A stretch of DNA of 34,410 nt from Alphaproteobacteria bacterium (GTDB lineage: Bacteria; Pseudomonadota; Alphaproteobacteria; RF32; CAG-239). The DNA lies in the NCBI GenBank assembly GCA_017477185.1, contig JAFUXF010000040.1:1-34410 (forward strand). Reading direction: 5' to 3'. Positions 1 through 5,752 of this stretch are shown here, one piece after another; the first letter of the stretch is position 1, and the number at the start of each line of letters is the position of its first letter. The position numbers and the translations under genes were made by a program. The notes under the pieces were generated by a model. The model saw only the letters and a program-made list of their open reading frames with translations, did not search any database and was not told the DNA's origin.

Positions 1-133
1 AAATTTATAATAGTTATGACAGGAAACAAATAAAGTAAAATAAAGAAAACATAATTTAGATAATGGAAAAATAAGAATAGTTATATCTCCGACAAAATAT
101 GGTCAAACGGTATCTTCCATGTATTATCTTAAA

Positions 134-259
134 AAATAAAAAAAGCCCTCTTATGAGGGCTTTTCCTTTCTTAATCCTACTCTCTGCTTCCTCGCGAGAG
201 AGAGATACACAACAGGCGATTTCCGTTTCATTCCTGTCGGTAAGAAATACCTTAAGGAT
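134..259 (-). ncRNA. Candidate structured small RNA
   Basis: On the minus strand a promoter-like pair (TTGCAT at 293-288, 16-bp spacer, TATATT at 271-266) precedes about 120 nt that end in an intrinsic terminator (141-164). The predicted RNA can fold into an outer stem (UUUCUU with AAGAAA), a hairpin ACAGG/CCUGU and a hairpin CUCUC/GAGAG capped by a GCGA tetraloop. The 3' side of that hairpin reads GGAAGCAG, the motif seen in the 3' strand of the SRP RNA apical loop, but the matching 5' strand of SRP RNA is absent. A 26-codon reading frame starting with MKRKSPVV runs through the same stretch and ends inside the terminator, so a small peptide cannot be excluded. A leader for a minus-strand gene beyond the left edge is also possible. 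Function unknown. Confidence 0.4.
141..164. terminator. Intrinsic terminator
   Basis: Perfect stem AAAAGCCCTC / GAGGGCTTTT with a 4-nt loop TTAT. On the minus strand it is followed by a long T run, so it most likely ends the candidate small RNA at 134-259. Confidence 0.7.
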
Positions 260-383
260 AAACTAAATATATCATATTTTCATTAAAATGCAATAACCAG
301 CATAAAAAAATAATAACTGCTATTTCATCTCTTATCCTCAGTACACAACAAATTTCCGACCGGTTGTTTGGTGGGTAAATTGT

Positions 384-421
384 AAAAAAAAACTCTTGCA
401 GATAAGCAAGAGTTTTTTTTT
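384..421. terminator. Bidirectional intrinsic terminator
   Basis: Stem CTCTTGC / GCAAGAG with loop AGATAA, flanked by A9 on one side and T9 on the other, so it can act in both directions. It lies just past the stop of the minus-strand AsmA-like gene and probably ends that transcript. Confidence 0.8.
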
Positions 422-435
422 GCAAAATGTAAAGA

Positions 436-1245
436 TTACTTACCGAACGGATTCAAACCGCTTAATGTATCTTTAACACTATCAACCGCTCCACTGGCTG
501 TATCTTTAGCTGTATCAACAGCCTCTTTAGCTGTATCTTTCGCGGTATCAACAACAGCACCAGCCGCATCTTTTAAGTTAGCTAAATTGCTGTTGATAAC
601 AGTTGTCGAGACGGAAGATAACAATTTATTTAAGATAAAGGCAATAGAATCAGCAACACTTGTACCTTTAGAGTCTTCGCCAATGTTTTGCAAAGTAACT
701 GTTGGTAAAGGAATAGCGGCAGAAACAACATCAGGAGCAGCTGTCATCGCGCCGTTTATTTCGCCATTGCTGATAACAACCTTCTTAATGATAACTTTTT
801 TAGAAGAGTCATCATTTTTAGCTTCTTCTTTAGGCTCAGTAGCGGAAGATGCCGTATATTTATTAACATTATTAATAATATCAGAGATATTGTTTTGTGT
901 TAAAGATAACATTTCATAAGAGATAACCGGTTTATTAACCACAATTTGATCAATAATGATTGTATCGGTTGTAACGCTCTTCAAGTTAACTTTAACATCG
1001 ACATTACCGAGTTCAATAGCATTTTTGGTTTTATAACCGGATGGGTTAGCGATAGTAATTTCTTTAACACCAGCCTCACCATCTTTAAGGTTGATATGAA
1101 AACCAGAAAGATTAACTGAGGTACCGGTTACTTCACTACCGTATTTATTAACGGCTTTTTTAACAAGCATTTCTAACGGGAAGAAATAATAGAGCAAAGC
1201 TCCGAGAATAACCAGAATTAATAAGAAAATGGAAAACTTTTTCAT
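436..1245 (-). CDS. AsmA-like membrane-anchored protein
   Basis: A 269-residue protein. It begins with a short basic stretch (MKKFSIF) and one hydrophobic anchor (about residues 5-22). This is followed by a region typical of AsmA/DUF748-like proteins: a TSVNLSGFHINLKDGEAGV-type strand, then 'ITIANPSGYKT' and 'IIDQIVVNKP', which resemble the beta-rich groove repeats of inner-membrane-anchored lipid-handling proteins. It is much shorter than AsmA itself. The last 45 residues are an Ala/Asp/Lys/Thr/Val-rich amphipathic repeat (units like DTAKEAV, DTAKDTA, DSVKDT). Start chosen at 1245 because AAGGATAA lies just upstream; an in-frame start at 1311 has no such site and adds an unlikely leader. It is a single-gene unit with its own terminator. 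Role in envelope lipid homeostasis is inferred from family resemblance only. Confidence 0.6.
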   Translation of the reverse strand: MKKFSIFLLILVILGALLYYFFPLEMLVKKAVNKYGSEVTGTSVNLSGFHINLKDGEAGVKEITIANPSGYKTKNAIELGNVDVKVNLKSVTTDTIIIDQIVVNKPVISYEMLSLTQNNISDIINNVNKYTASSATEPKEEAKNDDSSKKVIIKKVVISNGEINGAMTAAPDVVSAAIPLPTVTLQNIGEDSKGTSVADSIAFILNKLLSSVSTTVINSNLANLKDAAGAVVDTAKDTAKEAVDTAKDTASGAVDSVKDTLSGLNPFGK

Positions 1246-1360
1246 TGTATTATCCTTTATAAATGAGTAAAATTTCATGTAATAAAATAAGATTCTGATA
1301 TAAAAAGTCAATCAAAAAGAATAGAGATGTGATAAATTTATAAAGAAATAAAAAAAATGC

Positions 1361-1389
1361 TTGCAAATAAAAAAGAGTGGGGGTATAGT
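1361..1389 (+). promoter_or_regulatory. Promoter of tRNA-Lys
   Basis: TTGCAA (1361-1366), 17-bp spacer, TATAGT (1384-1389). The predicted start near 1396 leaves a 15-nt leader before the tRNA. Confidence 0.65.
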
Positions 1390-1411
1390 CCGCTATGTTC
1401 TGGTTAAGAAT

Positions 1412-1487
1412 GGGTGCGTAGCTCAGTTGGTAGAGCAACTGACTCTTAATCAGTGGGTCTGGGGTTCGAACCCCCACGCGCCTACCA
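1412..1487 (+). tRNA. tRNA-Lys (anticodon CTT)
   Basis: Full cloverleaf: acceptor GGGTGCG with CGCGCCT, D-arm GCTC...GAGC, anticodon stem ACTGA/TCAGT with loop CTCTTAA (anticodon CTT), T-arm TGGGG-TTCGAAC-CCCCA, and encoded CCA. Its last 19 bases and its terminator are duplicated 181 bp downstream (see 1650-1702). Confidence 0.96.
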
Positions 1488-1521
1488 ATAAAGGAAGTCC
1501 GCTTTTTAGCGGGCTTTTTTT
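1469..1521 (+). repeat. Direct repeat, copy 1 (tRNA-Lys 3' tail plus terminator)
   Basis: A 53-bp stretch from the T-loop of tRNA-Lys through the CCA and the terminator T-run. It is repeated exactly at 1650-1702. Confidence 0.9.
1497..1521 (+). terminator. Terminator of tRNA-Lys
   Basis: Stem GTCCGC / GCGGGC followed by T7, 10 nt after the CCA end. The whole unit is bounded by CCAATAAA (starting in the CCA) and TTTATTGG, an inverted pair also seen at the tRNA-Pro loci. Confidence 0.85.
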
Positions 1522-1546
1522 ATTGGTAAATAGAAGCGTGAGGTGG

Positions 1547-1649
1547 TTTGAACCCCAGAGGGAGGGGTTCGACTACCAGCGAAAGGCGGGCGGAAGAACG
1601 CCGGTCGGCAAAGCCGATGAGCGCCTGTACGGCGAAGTGAAACGAAGTC
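1547..1649 (+). repeat. T-stem palindrome plus T-loop insert
   Basis: An inverted T-stem (TTTGAACCCC at 1547-1556), 7-nt spacer AGAGGGA, then GGGGTTCGAC (1564-1573). The latter matches the 5' strand of the tRNA-Lys T-arm up to the T-loop. A GC-rich 77-nt insert follows (1573-1649) and then the duplicated tRNA tail resumes in the same T-loop. The insert shares about two thirds of its first 35 positions, without gaps, with the insert at 28039-28141 (both contain GCCGGTC). It is much more GC-rich than its surroundings. No gene is seen in it. Confidence 0.6.
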
Positions 1650-1702
1650 AACCCCCACGCGCCTACCAATAAAGGAAGTCCGCTTTTTAGCGGGCTTTTT
1701 TT
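1650..1702 (+). repeat. Direct repeat, copy 2 (orphan tRNA-Lys tail plus terminator)
   Basis: An exact 53-bp copy of 1469-1521: T-loop to CCA of tRNA-Lys and its terminator, with no 5' tRNA half. It could be an attachment-site duplication left by an integrated element, or a segmental duplication. The downstream terminator copy should still work. Confidence 0.85.
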
Positions 1703-1747
1703 GTAAGTAAAAAACGTTTCTACTAATAAAAGAGTATAAATCTTATC

Positions 1748-1876
1748 TTAAAAATTATCTCTTATATAGCGATGTAATGTTATCCATGTGCACCCCATCA
1801 AGCGGGCGATTTCAGCCTTAGAAATGTTTTGTTGCAACAATTCTTTAATGCGGGTATGTTCTTTGTGAATTCTGAT
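1748..1876 (-). pseudogene. Serine-recombinase-type HTH tail (fragment)
   Basis: On the minus strand the reading frame ending at 1748 encodes HTRIKELLQQNISKAEIARL followed by MGCTWITLHRYIRD. This matches the C-terminal helix-turn-helix of resolvase/invertase-type recombinases (RI..LL..G.S..EIAR.LG...TL.RYI). No catalytic serine domain lies upstream; the frame closes within about 40 further codons and the DNA then reads as a different fragment on the other strand. I treat it as a remnant of a mobile element next to the tRNA-Lys repeats. Confidence 0.5.
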
Positions 1877-2005
1877 GGCGACAGTGCCGAAAAACGTGCT
1901 TTTGTTGAGAGTTTAGGCGTTCGTTATGTCGTCAGTAATCGCCTGCCGAAAGATTTATTACCCGTCCGCTCAACCACAGCCATCCGGCAAATACTAAAAA
2001 AATAA
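1856..2005 (+). pseudogene. C-terminal fragment of an unrecognised protein
   Basis: An open frame of 49 codons (MFFVNSDGDSAEKRAFVESL then GVRYVVSNRLPKDLLPV, ending STTAIRQILKK). It reads like the end of a folded enzyme and is richer in GC than its neighbours. The ending ST..IR..L faintly recalls nucleotidyltransferases of the HIGH/ISSTxIR superfamily, but this is a guess. No convincing ribosome binding site precedes it and it starts where the recombinase fragment on the other strand ends, so it is probably a decayed gene tail. Confidence 0.35.
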
Positions 2006-2023
2006 GTTAAAATAACTCTCTTC

Positions 2024-2587
2024 CTACATCTTGACCAACTGTTCGGCGATATCTTTGGCTAACTGATGAACAGTTTGTGTTTGTGCGTTTACCAAGTCTG
2101 CAATACTATTCCCACTGACTTTTGCCTCATACACACCTTGTCTTCTCATTAAAATTTTGCCTTTAGCATCTGTAATATTCCACCATGCCGCAAACAACAC
2201 TTTTTCTCCGCGATAAGCCTTAAGTGTATTGACTTCTATATTCACATTATATGTTGCGCTTTGGCTGTCAAAATATGTCCGTTTAACAAATGCTTGCGGC
2301 AAGTAAGCAATCAGGTCATTCACCACCGTCGCTTGCAATACATCAGGCAAAACCTCCGCCCAACGATTAAACTCCATAATTTTGACCTGATCATTACCAG
2401 ACTCATAGACAACCATTTGTGCCCGATCCAATAAATCCGGAACTTTCACTTTTGCGACGGCAATATTGATTTTTTTCTGCGATAAAGGTGATAATCCTTC
2501 ACTGTTCATCATATAAAATGATGAGTCAGGAGACCGCCAACTGCATGCTCCGATAATCACAACCAAAAAACAAAGCAATTTCTTCAT
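2024..2587 (-). CDS. PqiC/ABC_trans_aux-type lipoprotein of the Mla operon
   Basis: A 187-residue lipoprotein. Its signal peptide ends in a lipobox (MKKLLCFLVVIIGAC, modified Cys at residue 15), followed by the pattern of the PqiC/LetC-like 'ABC-type transport auxiliary lipoprotein' family: 'FYMMNSEG', 'INIAVAKVKVPDLLDRAQMV' and 'FNRWAEVLPDVLQATVVNDL'. Family members work with MCE proteins at the outer membrane side of lipid-transport systems. It is the last gene of a four-gene minus-strand operon and starts 1 nt after the MCE gene's stop, so the two are probably translated together. A role as the outer-membrane partner of the transporter is inferred from this position. Confidence 0.8.
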   Translation of the reverse strand: MKKLLCFLVVIIGACSWRSPDSSFYMMNSEGLSPLSQKKINIAVAKVKVPDLLDRAQMVVYESGNDQVKIMEFNRWAEVLPDVLQATVVNDLIAYLPQAFVKRTYFDSQSATYNVNIEVNTLKAYRGEKVLFAAWWNITDAKGKILMRRQGVYEAKVSGNSIADLVNAQTQTVHQLAKDIAEQLVKM

Positions 2588-2588
2588 C

Positions 2589-3362
2589 TTATTTCTCCTT
2601 TCCTCGCAGAATAGCCTCCGGATGCCGCTCCAAATAATCTGTCAGATTTTTGATTGACCGACTAGCCTTAGAGATTTCTTCCATTGTTGTATTGATATTT
2701 TGCATTGTTTTTGAAAATTCTCCTGATCTTTTATCTAACATTGTATCCAGTTTTTGTGTAATCTGCGCTGTGTTGCTCAAAATTGTCGGGAGATGTTCAT
2801 CTAAATCAACCAAAACATTTCCAAGTTGGGTTAAGCTCTCATGTAGCGGAATTTTATTCAAATCTTTCGAAAATTTGGCAAAAGCGGACAATGTCGTTGG
2901 AATTTCATGATATTTACCATCTCCTTTTAAAACAATAGGTTGTTCAGGATCCATAACAAGAGCAATCATTAATTGACCAGTCAAAAGATTAGAACTGGTT
3001 AGTTCTGCCCTCAGTCCTTTATCAATCAAATTTTGAAAGAGCTGTTGGTTTGAAACTTTTAGATCTTTATTCTTTGCCGATAATTTCCTTTTATCAAAAG
3101 CAACATACACCGGTGCTAAAAAAGAACCTTCTGCTAAATTGGCAACCAACTTAATCTTTTTAACTTGACCAATTTCGACACCTTGTAACATCACTGAAGA
3201 ACCAACACTCAAGCCTTGAATAGATTCTTCAAAATACATGACGACGAAATCATCATCAGAGGTAAATTTTTGCCCTATGTTGCTCAGCACAATTCCCAAC
3301 AAAGAGGCAAGACCGACAATCACAAACAAACCAACCATTCTATATTTTTTATTTTGCTGCAT
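2589..3362 (-). CDS. mlaD: MlaD-like MCE-domain protein
   Basis: 257 residues. An N-terminal membrane anchor (about 8-27) is followed by an MCE domain (about 38-120) with the typical core 'FEESIQGLSVGSSVMLQGVE' and 'GQVKKIKL'. A long helical region (about 165-245) is of the kind that forms tunnels or coiled coils in larger MCE proteins. MCE rings bind phospholipid in the periplasm and dock on the permease/ATPase. The start codon directly abuts the stop of the ATPase gene, indicating translational coupling. Alphaproteobacterial MCE proteins of this length are common. The name mlaD is by analogy; TtgC/YrbD-like is the same family. Confidence 0.88.
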   Translation of the reverse strand: MQQNKKYRMVGLFVIVGLASLLGIVLSNIGQKFTSDDDFVVMYFEESIQGLSVGSSVMLQGVEIGQVKKIKLVANLAEGSFLAPVYVAFDKRKLSAKNKDLKVSNQQLFQNLIDKGLRAELTSSNLLTGQLMIALVMDPEQPIVLKGDGKYHEIPTTLSAFAKFSKDLNKIPLHESLTQLGNVLVDLDEHLPTILSNTAQITQKLDTMLDKRSGEFSKTMQNINTTMEEISKASRSIKNLTDYLERHPEAILRGKEK

Positions 3363-4118
3363 TTACTTTTTTTCTCCGCGTGTTAAAAATTGATAAACCT
3401 CAGGATGAGGCGGGTGTTTTAATAATTCTTGAGGGCGACCGTGAGCTAAAATCGTCTTAGTATTCGCATCTAAAAAGATAGAATTTGTTCCAATAGCAAA
3501 AATTGACGCCAATTCATGCGTAACAACGACAATTGTTGTTCCTAAACTTTGATTGATTTTAATAATCAGTTCATCAAGATGATGCGAACTGATAGGGTCT
3601 AAGCCGGCAGATGGTTCATCAAAATAAACAATGTCAGGATCTAAAGCTAAAGCGCGCGCTAAACCGGCTCTTTTTTTCATTCCGCCACTAATTTCTGAAG
3701 GATAAAAATCATCAAATCCGGTCAAACCGACCAATGCCAATTTAAGATGAGCCAACTCCCGAATAGTTTCAGGGGAATAGGTTGTATATTGCTGTAAGGG
3801 AAGGGCAATGTTCTCAGCCAAAGTCATAGAACTGAATAACGCCCCGCTTTGATACAAAATTCCGGATTTTTCTCTGATTTTTTGGATATCCGTTTGCGGA
3901 GCCGTCTCCATATTAACGCCATTGATAATCACTGTTCCCTTTTTGGGTAAAAGTAATCCGGTTAAAACGCGTAACATACTGCTTTTACCGCAGCCGCTAC
4001 CACCCATAATAATGAAAATATCACCTTTATTAACCTGATAGTTGGCATCATGTAAAAGAACATAATCTCCATAACCGATAGTCAAATCTCGGACATCAAT
4101 TGCAATTTCTTTTTTCAT
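3363..4118 (-). CDS. mlaF: MlaF-like ABC transporter ATPase
   Basis: 251 residues with all ABC ATPase motifs: Walker A GGSGCGKSS (about residue 40), signature SGGMKKRAGLARAL, Walker B IVYFDEPSAGLDP and the H-loop VVTHE. It drives the MlaE-type permease. I start it at 4118 (MKKEIAID): a GGAG site lies upstream and the ATG overlaps the permease stop codon by 4 bp (ATGA), the usual coupling. A longer in-frame start at 4172 would lie inside the permease gene and adds a cysteine/tyrosine-rich leader not typical of the family. Confidence 0.93.
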   Translation of the reverse strand: MKKEIAIDVRDLTIGYGDYVLLHDANYQVNKGDIFIIMGGSGCGKSSMLRVLTGLLLPKKGTVIINGVNMETAPQTDIQKIREKSGILYQSGALFSSMTLAENIALPLQQYTTYSPETIRELAHLKLALVGLTGFDDFYPSEISGGMKKRAGLARALALDPDIVYFDEPSAGLDPISSHHLDELIIKINQSLGTTIVVVTHELASIFAIGTNSIFLDANTKTILAHGRPQELLKHPPHPEVYQFLTRGEKK

Positions 4119-5257
4119 ATGCCCAACTCCTGACAAATAACGGTAATAATACCCGTAACAACAATCATCCAAACAATAGCATTAACTACTGATTGCGTTG
4201 TCGCAATACCGACACTATCAGCTTTACGTCCACAGGTTAAGCCACAATAGCAACCACACAAGGCAATAATAAAACCAAAACAAAAACCATGAAAAATTCC
4301 GACCAAAAAATTATTGAGCGTAAACGCATCAAAAGCATATTTCCAATATTCCTGATAAGGTAAATTCATAAGCACCACGCCAACAAAGGCACCGCCAAGC
4401 ATTCCCATTACATCAGATAAAAGAGTCAAAATCGGCATAGTAAGCAACATAGCCAATAAACGAGGCATAACTAAAAAGTCAATCTTAGGTAAGCCCATCG
4501 TTTCAAGTGCGTCAAGTTCTTCATTGACTTGCATGGTGCCGATAGTGGCTGCATAAGCAGAACCGGTGCGTCCTGCCATAATAATCCCCACCATAATCGC
4601 ACCCATAATGCGGCACATACCGACAGTAACCAAACTGGCAACATAAATTTGCGCTCCAAAAGTCTGGAGCTGAACTGCGCCGACAAAAGCTAAGATTAAT
4701 CCTACCAAAAAGCTAATCAGAGCAACGATTCCTAAAGCTTTTGGACCGCAATCATCTAAGGCCGACAAAAAATCAATGTATCGCATAATCGAACGAGAAG
4801 TCAAACAACGCCAAAACGCAACGCAGATAGCACCGATATATTGTATAACGTGCAATATCATATCTCTAAAGACCAACGATTTGGCTCCGATATTCTCTAA
4901 GAAATCTTGTTTTTTTGAAGTTTTTTGTGGCGGTCGGCGATCAACAGCAAACGCCAAATCAAGTAAATCTTGCAAGTTTTGCGGAAGATGGGAACAATCA
5001 TAAGAAACCTGATTATGGCGTGCTAAACGCAAAATATCATACAGAATTAACAGTAATGATGAATCCCAAGTTTGCAGGCCATCATCAATAAAATCAATTT
5101 TCTTGATTGAAGAGGTAAGATATTCCTGCACCTCAGTAACAATACGGACACAATCGCAACTCCGGAGATCTCCGGATAAAATAATCAGGAGATTTTCTGT
5201 ATCATGCTGAATTTGTATTCCTTCAGAGAGAATTTTTAATTGTTGCTTTTTCTTCAT
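4115..5257 (-). CDS. mlaE: STAS-MlaE fusion permease
   Basis: 380 residues. The N-terminal ~100 residues look like a STAS domain (MlaB-like: 'LLIILSGDLRS' ... 'IDFIDDGLQTWDSSLLLIL'). The rest is an MlaE/YrbE permease (about 150-375) with five or six membrane segments and the conserved 'VGIIMAGRTGSAYAATIGTM' and 'EELDALETMGL' stretches. In E. coli MlaB and MlaE are separate; the fused form is known from alphaproteobacteria and others. It is the first gene of the operon. TATAAT on the minus strand (5292-5287) lies about 30 bp upstream of the start and may be its -10 box; the best -35 (TTGTTT, 5317-5312) is at an over-long 19-bp spacing. Start supported by conserved length, without a strong ribosome site. 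Confidence 0.9.
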   Translation of the reverse strand: MKKKQQLKILSEGIQIQHDTENLLIILSGDLRSCDCVRIVTEVQEYLTSSIKKIDFIDDGLQTWDSSLLLILYDILRLARHNQVSYDCSHLPQNLQDLLDLAFAVDRRPPQKTSKKQDFLENIGAKSLVFRDMILHVIQYIGAICVAFWRCLTSRSIMRYIDFLSALDDCGPKALGIVALISFLVGLILAFVGAVQLQTFGAQIYVASLVTVGMCRIMGAIMVGIIMAGRTGSAYAATIGTMQVNEELDALETMGLPKIDFLVMPRLLAMLLTMPILTLLSDVMGMLGGAFVGVVLMNLPYQEYWKYAFDAFTLNNFLVGIFHGFCFGFIIALCGCYCGLTCGRKADSVGIATTQSVVNAIVWMIVVTGIITVICQELGI

Positions 5258-5407
5258 AACATTACTTTAAATTTTCTAATCCCTGCATTATAATAATATC
5301 ATTAAAAATAAAAACAATTATTTTAAACAATATCGTTGATAAATTTATGATCAAACTTGCAAATCGAGCTCAAAAAAGCTACTCTTTTCGGAAAGAAAGG
5401 ATAAAAC

Positions 5408-5752
5408 ATGACAGAAGATATATTGCCGGAAACAGAGGTTTTTTCCCCGATTTTGCTAGAAGAATATATCCGGTTGATGACAGCAGCTCACTATATTTCA
5501 AGCGAGAATAAAAAAAATCCTGTCACTTTTGAAATTGCCCAAGAGTATTACCAACAAATAGCAGATTGCCCGATACAGGCACCACTGATTGGTCTGACTC
5601 TGTCTTATGATAAGCAACAACAAAAATTATCCGTAACAGCCGACGACTATTTCTTAAAAATGTATGAAAACAAAATTCAAGAAGAAGTTGCCATAAATTA
5701 TAAAACAACAAATACAAAGAGATATAACAAATATATTAAACAAATACTTTAA
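5408..5752 (+). CDS. Conserved-looking protein of unknown function
   Basis: 114 residues, no signal peptide or membrane segment. It has an acidic N-terminus (MTEDILPETEVF), a helical middle (LLEEYIRLMTAAHYISSE) and a lysine/tyrosine-rich end (NTKRYNKYIKQIL). A good ribosome site (GAAAGGATAAAAC) precedes the ATG. It is monocistronic and converges on the thiol-reductase gene, the two reading frames overlapping by 4 bp at their 3' ends. I do not recognise the family. Confidence 0.55.
   Translation: MTEDILPETEVFSPILLEEYIRLMTAAHYISSENKKNPVTFEIAQEYYQQIADCPIQAPLIGLTLSYDKQQQKLSVTADDYFLKMYENKIQEEVAINYKTTNTKRYNKYIKQIL

Noticed and set aside
134..259. SRP (4.5S) RNA
   Set aside because: GGAAGCAG after a GNRA-like tetraloop matches one strand only. 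The required 5' strand and the single long hairpin are missing.
1549..1649. Rickettsia-type palindromic element inside a gene
   Set aside because: The idea came from a palindrome in an open frame, but here the frame is not a real gene and the sequence is tied to a tRNA T-arm.
1361..1672. 103-codon open frame across tRNA-Lys
   Set aside because: Its protein (QLVEQLTLNQWVWGSNP...) is the translation of the tRNA gene itself, a well-known false ORF. The remainder covers the repeat region.
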